DNA from: an uncultured Butyricicoccus sp.
GTDB lineage: Bacteria > Bacillota > Clostridia > Oscillospirales > Butyricicoccaceae
DNA: 64,000 bases
Assembly: GCF_944381005.1 (NCBI RefSeq)
Contig: NZ_CALWJM010000002.1
Location: 124,001 to 188,000 of the forward strand
Reading direction: 5' to 3'
Positions 26,129 to 34,625 of this stretch are shown in pieces. Within the stretch, counting starts at the first letter, position 1, and each line of letters opens with the position of its first letter. The position numbers and the translations under genes are program-made. The notes under the pieces were generated by a model. It did not search any database. It was not told the origin of the DNA and saw only the letters and a program-made list of their open reading frames with translations.

Positions 26129-29100
26129 TTATGTCTTTGCCTGATGGCGTGCAATTTTACGCGCCTTGCGATTTTTGAATCGCTCGGTCAGACTGTCAAT
26201 GAGAGAATAATACACCGGCGTAAACAGCAGCGTAACAATGGTCGAAACCACCATACCGGTAATCATAACAATCGCCATTGGCTGCATCATCTCGGCGCCT
26301 TCGCCGTTGGAAAACACCATCGGCAGCAGACCCAAAATGGTGGTCAGCGTGGTCATCAGCACCGGACGTACACGGCGCGGACACGCATTGAGGATGGCGG
26401 TGTTTTTATCCTCGCCGCGCCGTCTGCGAATGTTGGTATAATCGATAAGTACAATGGACGAGTTGACCACCGTACCGCCCAGCATGATAATACCGATAAA
26501 CGCCACCATCGAAATTTTATTTCCGGTCAGCGGCAGGGTGAACAGCGAACCCAACAAACCAATGGGCAAAATGGTCATAATGATGACCGGCATGATAAAC
26601 GATTCAAACTGACTCGCCAGCACGAAATACACCAGTCCCAGTGCCGCAATCAGTGCATAGGCGAGCTGGGTAAAGGTATCAATCATTTCCTGCATTTCAC
26701 CGCCCGTCTCATAGGTCACGCCGTCGGGCAGCGAAAAGTCATCCAGAACGCCCTGTACCGCCTGGCTCATCTCGACGGTCGTCACTTCATCCGAAGCCGC
26801 ACCGGTAATCGTGATGGTTCGGCTTTGGTTCAAGCGGTTGATACTTTGCGGGGCCAGCACGATATCGACATCGGCCACCAGCGAAAGCGGCACCGAACCG
26901 CCGGTCTGAGTGGGAATCATAACACTTTTGAGCGCGTCCAGACTGCCCTCGGCGCGGCTGTCGCCGCGCACGCTGACCGTGATTTCCTCACCGTTTACTT
27001 TCAGTTGAGTCGCGGTCTGTCCGGACAGTTCCCCGCGTACTGCCTGCCCAATCGTCGCGGCATTCAGCCCAAACCGCGACGCATTGGCACGGTTTAGCGT
27101 GATATCCACTTCGGGCACCTGTGCCGACGCCGAGGACGTGACATCAACCGCGCCCGGCAGGGCGGCAAGCTGTTCGGTTAGTCGGTTGGCGGCATCGGTC
27201 AGCGCGTCGTAGTCGTTTCCGCGCAGCGTCACCGAAATCGCGTCGCCCGTCATGGCCGACATATTCATGGAGCCGGATGCCTCGACCGTGATTTCTGCGC
27301 CCGCTAAATCTTGCAGCGGTGCGCGCAAATCGTCGGCAACCTGCTGTGCCGTGCGGTCACGCTGCCCTTTTTCGACCAAGTTAATGGTCACAGACGACAT
27401 ATCTGCCGTAGAAGTCGTGCTCATGCTCGACCCGCCCGTTGAATAGTAAATGCTCTCGACTTCGGGCACCTGTTCGAGCGCAACCGCTACGACACGGTCA
27501 CTCATGGCTGCCACGTCGGAAAGCTCGGAGCCGACCGGCATTTCTACGCTAACCGCGACCACGCCTTCATCCATTTGAGGCATGAGTTCCACACCGGCAA
27601 CCGCAATGGAAACCAAAAACAGCGCAATCATACCGCCCGAAATGAGCACCGCTTTTTTGCGGTGGGTAATGAAGTGTTCGAGCAGCGCTTTATATTTGCG
27701 CATCACCGGACGGTCGGCAATGTCATGTCCGGTGTCGGGCGTGCGAAGCTGATGTTTGCCGCCGCGGTCAAGCAGCATATAACATAGCAGCGGCACCAGC
27801 GTCAGCGCAATAATCAGCGAGGCCAGCAGCAGCGAACAGATGGTGATACAAAATTCACGGAACATCATGCCGCTTAACCCGCCGGATAAGCCGATGGGCA
27901 GGAACACGGCAACCGTGGTCAGCGTGGAAGCCGAAATGGACAGGGCAACCTCTTTGGTTCCCTCAATACACGATTGGGCGCGCTCGCATCCGTCCGCGCG
28001 GTAATGGAAGATGTTTTCCAATACAACAATCGAGTTATCGACAATCATGCCGACACCCATTGCAATGCCGCCCAGTGACATCATGTTCATGGTAATGTCG
28101 GTCACCTGCATGATGAGGAAAACCGAGATGATGCAGATGGGCATGGACAGCGAGATAACCGCCGTTGCGCCCAAGTCGCGCAGGAACACAAACAGCACGA
28201 TAGCCGCCAGCAGCACACCAAACACGATGTTCTGCACAACCGAATTGACGGTCATGTGAATCATTTCACTTTGGTCGCTCAAAATCATCCAGTCCAGCGT
28301 CGGCATCTGCGCGGTCAGTTCGTCCAGCGCATCTTTTGTGCGCTCGGCTACTTGCAGGGTATTGGTGTCCGACTGCTTGTTAACCGAAATCGTAATACAG
28401 GGTTCGCCGCCAATTTTGGCGATGGCGGTCTGTTCCTGCGGTTTCAGTGCCACGTCGGCAATCTCGCCCAACCGCACCGAACCGCCTGCTGGAAGCGGTA
28501 TCAAGGTGTTTTCAATATCCTGTACCGACTGGTATTCGCCGTCGGTGCGAACCGAAAAGCTCTGCGCCCCCGACTGCACGCTGCCCGCCGGCAGCGCGAC
28601 ATTCTCCGCGCCCAATATCTGCGCGATATACGACACCGACAGATTATACCCGGCCAGGCGGTCAGCATCGGTATCGACGGCAATTTCATTTTCATAACCG
28701 CCCGCGATATCGACCGAAGCCACGCCGTCAATACGCTCGAGTGCGGGCTGAATGTCGTCTTGTGCAATGGTCTGGAGGGCGGCAAGGTCGGTGCCCTTTA
28801 GCCCAATCGTCACGACCGGAAGCGAATCGACATTGATGGTCATGGTCATGGGCGTGTCGGCATCTTCCGGCAAGAACCCTTTCACGCGGTCGATGCGGTC
28901 GCGCAAATCGACCATTGCTTCATCCATGTCGGTGCCGTTTGCAAACGTGACCATGACCATAGACGAGCCTTCGGACGAGAGCGACTGGATTTCATCCATA
29001 CCCGACACGCTGGCGCAGGCCGACTCGATGGTTTTGGTCACCATGTTTTCCACTTCCTGCGGCCCGGCATCCGAATAGGTCGTGTATACGACCGCCATCG

Positions 29101-29227
29101 GCAATTCAATGTCGGGCATGAGCGCGAGTGGCAGCGAGGTAAAGCCCATAATGCCGAATATGACAATCAGCACATAGGCCATAATCGTAGTGACCTTATG
29201 TTTCAGACAAAAGTCTGCAATGTTCAT
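26129..29227 (-). CDS. RND-family efflux pump, inner-membrane permease
   Basis: A 1032-residue RND transporter of the HAE/AcrB type with 12 predicted membrane segments in two halves and two large external loops. TM4 carries GVGMIVDNSIVVLENIF with a single Asp of the proton relay. The N-terminus MNIADFCLKHKVTTIMAYVL is typical. It uses proton motive force to export drugs, lipids or metabolites together with the adaptor encoded 5' (4-bp overlap at 29224-29227). In a monoderm cell it would move substrates to the outside without an outer membrane; such RND systems do occur in Clostridia. The substrate is unknown. Confidence 0.92.
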   Translation of the reverse strand: MNIADFCLKHKVTTIMAYVLIVIFGIMGFTSLPLALMPDIELPMAVVYTTYSDAGPQEVENMVTKTIESACASVSGMDEIQSLSSEGSSMVMVTFANGTDMDEAMVDLRDRIDRVKGFLPEDADTPMTMTINVDSLPVVTIGLKGTDLAALQTIAQDDIQPALERIDGVASVDIAGGYENEIAVDTDADRLAGYNLSVSYIAQILGAENVALPAGSVQSGAQSFSVRTDGEYQSVQDIENTLIPLPAGGSVRLGEIADVALKPQEQTAIAKIGGEPCITISVNKQSDTNTLQVAERTKDALDELTAQMPTLDWMILSDQSEMIHMTVNSVVQNIVFGVLLAAIVLFVFLRDLGATAVISLSMPICIISVFLIMQVTDITMNMMSLGGIAMGVGMIVDNSIVVLENIFHYRADGCERAQSCIEGTKEVALSISASTLTTVAVFLPIGLSGGLSGMMFREFCITICSLLLASLIIALTLVPLLCYMLLDRGGKHQLRTPDTGHDIADRPVMRKYKALLEHFITHRKKAVLISGGMIALFLVSIAVAGVELMPQMDEGVVAVSVEMPVGSELSDVAAMSDRVVAVALEQVPEVESIYYSTGGSSMSTTSTADMSSVTINLVEKGQRDRTAQQVADDLRAPLQDLAGAEITVEASGSMNMSAMTGDAISVTLRGNDYDALTDAANRLTEQLAALPGAVDVTSSASAQVPEVDITLNRANASRFGLNAATIGQAVRGELSGQTATQLKVNGEEITVSVRGDSRAEGSLDALKSVMIPTQTGGSVPLSLVADVDIVLAPQSINRLNQSRTITITGAASDEVTTVEMSQAVQGVLDDFSLPDGVTYETGGEMQEMIDTFTQLAYALIAALGLVYFVLASQFESFIMPVIIMTILPIGLLGSLFTLPLTGNKISMVAFIGIIMLGGTVVNSSIVLIDYTNIRRRRGEDKNTAILNACPRRVRPVLMTTLTTILGLLPMVFSNGEGAEMMQPMAIVMITGMVVSTIVTLLFTPVYYSLIDSLTERFKNRKARKIARHQAKT

Positions 29228-30429
29228 GGTTCTTCCTCCTCGGAAACCACGCGCACGGCGGCACCATCCGACAGATAACTTTGACCCTTGACGACAAGCG
29301 TTTCACCGCCTGCCAAACCGGCTGTGATTTCGGTCACGCCGTCACCGGTCACACCGGTCTGTACGGCTATCTGCTTGGCGCTCTCGCCGTCCACCACAAA
29401 CACATACTGTTCGGTGCCGTTGGTCAAAATCGCATCCGACGGAATGGTCACGGTGTCCTGCCGCTGATTGGTAAAGAAGGTCACATCGGCAAACGCCCCA
29501 ATGGGATAACTCACCCCAACCGGTGTATACAAGCGCACTTCATAGAGTGCGGTCTGTTCGCTCGCGGCGGGCGCAATGGTGGCGATGGTAGCGCGGAAGG
29601 GCTGGCTGGACACCGCGCCCACTGTGACTTCTGCCGCATCGCCTACTTTGAGCTGCGACAACAGTTCCTCGGATACCTGCACCGAAATGCGCGTGCGCCC
29701 GCCCTCAGCAATCACGATGGCTGCCGCCTGACCTGCCAAGCCGCCCTGTGTGATGTTGACCTGTGTAATCAGCCCATCACACGGCGCGGTCACGGTTCCG
29801 GCTGCCGCCTGTGCCCGGATTTGCGCCATCTGTGCTTCGAGCTGTGCCAGTTGTGCCTGCTGGCTGGCGCGCGCCTGCGACACCGCTGACTTTGCCTGTG
29901 ATAGCTGGTTGTTGGCTTGGTCAAGCTGGGTGCGCGCTTGGTCAAGTTCAAGCTGCGAAGCCGCGCCCACGTTGAACAACTCCTGCACATTTTCAAAATT
30001 GGTCTGTGCCGTTGTCACAGCAGTCTGCGCCAGTGGTAAAGCGCTCTGCGCGGTCTGAATGGCTTCGTTGGTCAGTTGTTGGGTTGCATTGTAGCTTTGT
30101 TCAAGTGCATTGTATGAACTGGTAATCTGACTGGTATCAATCTGAAAGAGCAGCTGCCCTTTTTGAACGGTGTCGCCCGCCTTGACCGGCAGACTGAGCA
30201 CGGTTCCCGCCAGCGTCGGCACCACCGACACCGACGAATCGGCAATAATCTGTCCAGATACCATATTCTCATTAGAAATGTCGGTGCGCTCGACCGTCTG
30301 CACCTCGACGGCTGTGCCCTGTTCTTGTGTTGTTTGTTCATCTGTCTGCTCGTTCTGCTGCGTACTGCCGCAGCCGGTCAGAACCAGCAGACAGGTCAAA
30401 AGCCCGGCTGCTATGCGTTTGCCTCTCAT
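29224..30429 (-). CDS. RND efflux adaptor (membrane fusion) lipoprotein
   Basis: A 401-residue HlyD/AcrA-type adaptor. The lipoprotein signal ends LVLTGCGS. A beta-barrel/lipoyl half (GDTVQKGQLLFQIDTS, then its partner GTVTAPCDGLITQVNITQGG) flanks a long coiled-coil hairpin rich in Gln and Ala (residues about 110-215). The C-terminal part has the membrane-proximal domain (LVVKGQSYLSDGAAVRVV). It links the pump to the TolC-like protein. It starts 3 bp after the TolC-like gene and overlaps the pump gene by 4 bp. Confidence 0.92.
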   Translation of the reverse strand: MRGKRIAAGLLTCLLVLTGCGSTQQNEQTDEQTTQEQGTAVEVQTVERTDISNENMVSGQIIADSSVSVVPTLAGTVLSLPVKAGDTVQKGQLLFQIDTSQITSSYNALEQSYNATQQLTNEAIQTAQSALPLAQTAVTTAQTNFENVQELFNVGAASQLELDQARTQLDQANNQLSQAKSAVSQARASQQAQLAQLEAQMAQIRAQAAAGTVTAPCDGLITQVNITQGGLAGQAAAIVIAEGGRTRISVQVSEELLSQLKVGDAAEVTVGAVSSQPFRATIATIAPAASEQTALYEVRLYTPVGVSYPIGAFADVTFFTNQRQDTVTIPSDAILTNGTEQYVFVVDGESAKQIAVQTGVTGDGVTEITAGLAGGETLVVKGQSYLSDGAAVRVVSEEEEP

Positions 30430-30432
30430 TGG

Positions 30433-31965
30433 TTACATTCCTCCGCTTGTACTCATCACGCCTTCACAGGCCCATTGATACTGCATATACGCAGCAAACA
30501 AATCAATCTGCGCCAAACGCACATTGGATTGTGCCTGGTCAAAATTGACTTGCGCTTCGATATACGCATTGCGCGCAATCGTGCCGCGGTCATATTTGAG
30601 CTTTTCGGTTTCCAGCACGCGCTGTTGCAGACTCAGCGCGTCCCGCGCAACCGAAAGCAGCCGGTTTTTCTCGGCAACCGCGCGGAACAGCTTGGTAAAG
30701 TTCTGTTCAAAGGTGTCGCGCGTGCTTTCCAGTTGGTATTCTGCCGCTTCGATTTTCTCGCGGCGGCCGTCGGTATCTCGGTCTAAATCCTCGGCATCCT
30801 CGACCGCTTTTTCGGCGGCATAAATGTCATAACTGAGTGATTCACCGCGCTGCATATCGCTGTCGAGCACCAAAAGTGCCAGCATATCGGGTGTGACCGC
30901 GGGCACGGTGTCCATCAAAAAGTTTCTGGACGCTTCACGCCCCAGCAGCAGGTTAAAATCGCCCTTGGCATTGCGGAAGGTCTGTTCCAAGGTGGCAATC
31001 GCGCTGTCGGTCTGCTCTTTGGCCAGCCGCGTTTGCTCAACGGTCAGTTCGGACACCTGCCCCAACGCCTGACGGGTCTGCATCTCGGCGTATTTCACGT
31101 TGGTCAAGTCGGACTGCTGCACGGTCAACATGTAATTTTCCTGAATGGTCATCAGTCCAATATACGCCGACTGTGCCGCCTGCACCAGTTGGTTCTCAAT
31201 GGCAGCAAACTGCCGTTCATATGGCTCATAGTCGGTTTTCTTGAGTTCTTCGAGCTGGCTTTCCATCTGGGCAAGCTGGCTTTCCATCTGGGCAATATCG
31301 TTTTGCAGCAAAACTACGGTTGCCTGCCCAATGGTGATAGTGGCAAGGCCGTTGTTTAAGGTGGGGTCAACGGTCGCCAGCGAAGCGGCAACGCCGTTTG
31401 ACAACTCCTGCATGGCGGCAATTGCCTGTTCCATCGCGTCAATCGCTTCTTCCATGTCCTCGATTGCCTGTTCGATGTCAGTCGCCTCGATGCTCTCCAA
31501 CGTTTTCTGGTTGGCCAAAACGGTTTTATTCTGGCTGCGCACCAGCGGCTCTATCTGCTCGTAGGTCAGCACTTCGGCGCTGGCCAGTTCGGGGTCTTGC
31601 TGGGTCAGGTAATGGGTGGCTTCCTCGCTCGAAAAGCCCAGCCAATAGGTCGGGTACACGTCGCCCGTGTTGGTCGTGACCGTGCCGGGTGTGCCCGGCG
31701 CAAGGTCGGTGCTGGGAATTAGGGTCTGGGGCGTGGACGGCACACCGGCGGCTTCGGCACTGGGGTCGAGCCAAATCGGAACTTGGCTTTCATCCATGAC
31801 TGTTCCGCTGCCTGCCGTCTGCTGTCCGCCGGTCGGCTCGGTCACCGCGCTGCCGCCCGGATTGAGCCAGCCGGGCACCTGCGTATCATCTACCCAAGTC
31901 GCGCCTGCCACTTGCCCCAAACACATGGTACTGGCGAGCAAGGCCGCGCAAATCTGCTGTTTCAT
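30433..31965 (-). CDS. TolC-like outer-membrane-factor family protein in a monoderm RND operon
   Basis: A 510-residue secreted protein with a signal peptide (KQQICAALLASTMCLGQVAGA) and two long helical hairpin regions of the TolC/OEP type (repeated Q/A/L-rich coiled coils; residues about 150-270 and 300-490). The N-terminus has a doubled motif: VDDTQVPGWLNP and MDESQVPIWLDP. The ATG at 31965 is preferred over a GTG four codons upstream. It is the first gene of the efflux operon. TolC proteins normally cross an outer membrane; here no outer-membrane genes are seen, so it may span the thick wall or be a helical partner of the adaptor. That role is inference. Confidence 0.8.
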   Translation of the reverse strand: MKQQICAALLASTMCLGQVAGATWVDDTQVPGWLNPGGSAVTEPTGGQQTAGSGTVMDESQVPIWLDPSAEAAGVPSTPQTLIPSTDLAPGTPGTVTTNTGDVYPTYWLGFSSEEATHYLTQQDPELASAEVLTYEQIEPLVRSQNKTVLANQKTLESIEATDIEQAIEDMEEAIDAMEQAIAAMQELSNGVAASLATVDPTLNNGLATITIGQATVVLLQNDIAQMESQLAQMESQLEELKKTDYEPYERQFAAIENQLVQAAQSAYIGLMTIQENYMLTVQQSDLTNVKYAEMQTRQALGQVSELTVEQTRLAKEQTDSAIATLEQTFRNAKGDFNLLLGREASRNFLMDTVPAVTPDMLALLVLDSDMQRGESLSYDIYAAEKAVEDAEDLDRDTDGRREKIEAAEYQLESTRDTFEQNFTKLFRAVAEKNRLLSVARDALSLQQRVLETEKLKYDRGTIARNAYIEAQVNFDQAQSNVRLAQIDLFAAYMQYQWACEGVMSTSGGM

Positions 31966-32013
31966 ACACTCTCTCACTTTCTAAAAAAGCTGCTGTTTCG
32001 ACATAATCCGGCA

Positions 32014-32033
32014 CCGACCGACTAGTCGGTCGG
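32014..32033. promoter_or_regulatory. 20-bp perfect palindrome, candidate TetR operator
   Basis: Perfect inverted repeat with half-site CCGACCGACT, centred at 32023/32024. It lies just downstream of the efflux operon transcription start, where a bound TetR dimer would block initiation. Confidence 0.85.
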
Positions 32034-32045
32034 AAAGTCAGTCTT

Positions 32046-32074
32046 ATTATACGCCTGAGCGGTTGTGCCGTCAA
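32046..32074 (-). promoter_or_regulatory. Promoter of the RND efflux operon
   Basis: Minus strand TTGACG (32069-32074), 17-bp spacer, TATAAT (32046-32051). Confidence 0.85.
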
Positions 32075-32136
32075 TTGATACTTGGCCAAACACGGGCATC
32101 AACAGCAGACTATGCGGCAATGGCGGGGCGTATGCT

Positions 32137-33159
32137 TCACAACAATTCACGCGACAGGATACTGGTGCGCACATGTATGACCTTTTGCGCCGGGGCACGG
32201 CTGCGGCACAAAAGGTCATACAGCACTTCCACGCTGCGCCGTGCCTGTCCGGAAAAGTCCTGGTCTACGACAAAATCCAGCCGTCCGGCTGCCAGATAGT
32301 CGCGGGCATGGGGGGTCAGGTCGTTGCACACCACATGGATGGGCTGGGGAGCGCGGGCGCGGGTCAGCGCATCCATACAGCCCTTCACGCTCTCATTTGC
32401 CATATAGATGGCGCGCAAGCGCGGGTTGCGGCGCACTTCGTACAGTACGCCGTCATAGGTCAGGTCATAGCGTTCAATGCACTCAATCACATGCGCGTGC
32501 CCGATGTCGCCTTCCAGTTCATACAGCCGTTCCAAAAAGCCTTCCACGCGCAGTCGATGGGCGGTAAACTCGCGATTGCCGCACACCACCAGCACATCCC
32601 CACCCGCCAGCACGGGCACCAGCAATCCGGCGGCTACGCGCCCGGATTTGACCAAATCCTGCCCGATATGACAGACACGCTGGGAGCCGGGTACATCGGA
32701 ATTGCAGGTCACGACCGGAACGCCTGCCGCTGTCAGGCGGTCAATCTGCTGTTCCATCGCGGCGGTATCGGCGGCATTGAGCACCATACCGTTGACGTGT
32801 GCCCGCTCCAGCGCCTCGATACATGCGCAATACTCCTGATTGGAGCGGCTGCTTAGTTCACGCACTTCGACCCGAAACGCCGGATTGCCAATGCGCCGCA
32901 GCGCGGCTTGAATCCCGCGCCGCATTTGTCTTGTATAATAGTCATCCCAACTGGGCATGACAAACCCGACCGTTGTACCCAATCGTCCGGGCTGCTGCTG
33001 CCGCCGCTGAGCGGGCGTGCGGTAGCCCAATTCATCAATCGCACGCTGCACCCGCGCGCGCACTTCGGGCGCAACATTGGCGCGGCCATTCACCACCCGG
33101 TCAACCGTGCCGCGGGACACGCCGCACCGGTCTGCCACCATCTGAGAGGTAATTTTCAT
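32137..33159 (-). CDS. LacI-family transcriptional regulator
   Basis: A 340-residue regulator started at 33159 (an ATG followed by KITSQMVADRCGVSRGTVDR); the longer frame to 33318 has no family similarity. The helix-turn-helix has SRGTVDRVVNGRANV, with Asp in place of the usual Ser after TV, a variant seen in some sugar/polyol regulators, followed by a periplasmic-binding-protein-like sensor domain (VGFVMPSWDDYYTRQMRRGI). It is divergent from iolG, so it may control inositol or related polyol use. Copies of an 8-mer AATGCACA lie in the shared intergenic region and are candidate operators. Confidence 0.85.
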   Translation of the reverse strand: MKITSQMVADRCGVSRGTVDRVVNGRANVAPEVRARVQRAIDELGYRTPAQRRQQQPGRLGTTVGFVMPSWDDYYTRQMRRGIQAALRRIGNPAFRVEVRELSSRSNQEYCACIEALERAHVNGMVLNAADTAAMEQQIDRLTAAGVPVVTCNSDVPGSQRVCHIGQDLVKSGRVAAGLLVPVLAGGDVLVVCGNREFTAHRLRVEGFLERLYELEGDIGHAHVIECIERYDLTYDGVLYEVRRNPRLRAIYMANESVKGCMDALTRARAPQPIHVVCNDLTPHARDYLAAGRLDFVVDQDFSGQARRSVEVLYDLLCRSRAPAQKVIHVRTSILSRELL

Positions 33160-33237
33160 CTGGATTCCCCGTCCATTCTTCTGCTGGATTTCTGCTATCA
33201 TGGTATCATGGCGGGCACGCCCACGCAATAGCCCGGT

Positions 33238-33312
33238 TGTGCATTTCTGATTTTTGAACAATGCACAGCACGCGCCGCCCAAATGCCCGCCTGAACTTGC
33301 GCAAAATGCACA
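33238..33312. promoter_or_regulatory. Divergent lacI/iolG control region with repeated 8-mer
   Basis: TGTGCATT (33238-33245) and AATGCACA (33260-33267) form a perfect inverted repeat; a third AATGCACA lies at 33305-33312. An 8-bp palindrome TTGCGCAA is at 33297-33304. The whole 302-bp intergenic region holds no gene. Confidence 0.6.
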
Positions 33313-33360
33313 AAACATTTGACCTTTTTTGGCTCTATTTACAAATTTTTCGACCGCTAC

Positions 33361-33389
33361 TTGTCCACTTTGCCCGCCCGTTTTATAAT
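33361..33389 (+). promoter_or_regulatory. Promoter of iolG
   Basis: TTGTCC (33361), 17-bp spacer, TATAAT (33384), 72 bp before the start codon. Confidence 0.7.
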
Positions 33390-33461
33390 AAAACCAGAGA
33401 TTGTGTTTATGTCCATTGCGGCATAAAGCTCGATGAAATCAATTCAAAGGAGATATGTGTT

Positions 33462-34487
33462 ATGGCAAATTTACGCATTGGCGTCGTCGGCTGCGGCCGT
33501 ATCGGCAAGCTGCACATTGACAACCTGATTAACGCAGTACCGGGTGCTGAGGTCATCGCGGTCGCTGACCCCATGATTGACAAGTCCGGTGCGCGCGACT
33601 GGTGCGCAGCACGCGGCATCACCAACGTTTCCGCTGACTACATGGACGTTATCAACAACAAGGATGTAGACGCGGTTTTCGTTTGCTCCTCCACCGATAC
33701 CCACTCGGTTATCTCTCTGGCCGCTGTCAATGCTGGCAAGCATGTCTTCTGCGAAAAGCCGGTTGACTACGATGTAGATAAGATTAAGGCTGTTATGGCT
33801 GCCGTTGAAGAAAAGGGCGTTAAGTTCCAGGTTGGTTTCAACCGCCGTTTCGACCACAACCACAAGGCTGTTGCCGATGCTGTTAAGTCCGGCAAGGTTG
33901 GCGACCCGCACATCGTTATCGTTTCTTCCCGTGACCCTGAGCCGCCCCCGGCTTCCTACGTTGCGGTTTCCGGCGGTATCTTCTATGATATGATGATTCA
34001 CGACTTCGACATGGTTCGCTATGTAACCGGTTCGGAAGCCGTTGAAATCTCGGCTGTCGGCTCCTGCCTGGTAAATCCCAAGCTGCAGGAAGAATCCGGC
34101 ATTCCGGACGTTGACACCGCAGTTGTCACCATGAAGATGGCAAACGGCTGCATCGCTGTCATCAACAACTCCCGTCAGGCTGTTTACGGCTACGACCAGC
34201 GCGTTGAAGTCTTTGGCTCCAAGGGCATGGCTTCCGACGGAAACGACCTGCTCAACACCGCTACCATCATGACCGTAGACGGTGCACACTCTGAAAAGCC
34301 GCTGTGGTTCTTCCTCGAGCGCTACAACCAGGCATTCATCGAGCAGGTGAAGTACTTCGTTGATTCTGTTGTCAACGACAAGCCGGTTGTTGTCGGTGCA
34401 ATCGACGGTCTGCGTCCGGTTTACATGGCTCAGGCTGCAACCGAGTCCTGCCGCAACGGCGGTGTTTACGTTAAGGTTCCCCAGTAA
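33462..34487 (+). CDS. iolG: Inositol 2-dehydrogenase-like Gfo/Idh/MocA oxidoreductase
   Basis: A 341-residue NAD(P)-dependent oxidoreductase. The Rossmann motif is GVVGCGRIGKLHIDN; the catalytic Lys 99 is in FCEKPVD, and Asp 176 and His 180 in YDMMIHDFDMVRY correspond to the Lys/Asp/His triad of inositol 2-dehydrogenase, which oxidises myo-inositol to scyllo-inosose. AAAGGAG lies 9 nt before the ATG. No other iol genes are in the window, so the substrate could be another polyol. Codon use is strongly biased (GCT, GTT, AAG, GAC favoured), unlike neighbouring genes, suggesting high expression. A LacI regulator is divergent. Confidence 0.8.
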   Translation: MANLRIGVVGCGRIGKLHIDNLINAVPGAEVIAVADPMIDKSGARDWCAARGITNVSADYMDVINNKDVDAVFVCSSTDTHSVISLAAVNAGKHVFCEKPVDYDVDKIKAVMAAVEEKGVKFQVGFNRRFDHNHKAVADAVKSGKVGDPHIVIVSSRDPEPPPASYVAVSGGIFYDMMIHDFDMVRYVTGSEAVEISAVGSCLVNPKLQEESGIPDVDTAVVTMKMANGCIAVINNSRQAVYGYDQRVEVFGSKGMASDGNDLLNTATIMTVDGAHSEKPLWFFLERYNQAFIEQVKYFVDSVVNDKPVVVGAIDGLRPVYMAQAATESCRNGGVYVKVPQ

Positions 34488-34514
34488 TTCCTTTCTTTTT
34501 TCCGCTTCTTTTCC

Positions 34515-34552
34515 GGGCTGCCTCGCTTGCGAGGCAGCCCACTTCTTTTGTC
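34515..34552 (+). terminator. Terminator of iolG
   Basis: Perfect 12-bp stem GGGCTGCCTCGC/GCGAGGCAGCCC with loop TT, then ACTTCTTTTGTCT. Confidence 0.8.
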
Positions 34553-34563
34553 TATTCACACAC

Positions 34564-34612
34564 AAAAAACGTGCGTCGCCCTTGTTCTGACACCGGGCTT
34601 CGCACGTTTTCT
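34564..34612 (-). terminator. Terminator of the dapA operon
   Basis: Stem AAAACGTGCG/CGCACGTTTT with inner GCCC/GGGC, ending in a T-run on the minus strand. Confidence 0.8.
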
Positions 34613-34625
34613 GTATTTTTGCGGT

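Noticed and set aside
26009..27097. A 362-codon open frame opposite the RND pump gene, and the 424-codon one at 18371-19645 opposite the PrsA-like gene
   Set aside because: Low-complexity, His/Gln/Arg-rich translations; both are shadows of clear genes on the other strand.
33297..33304. TTGCGCAA palindrome as the main LacI operator
   Set aside because: Only 8 bp and single; the repeated AATGCACA sites are more informative, so I list it only as part of the control region.
33471..34565. A 364-codon open frame opposite iolG
   Set aside because: Shadow of a codon-biased gene; no ribosome site and no protein-like features.
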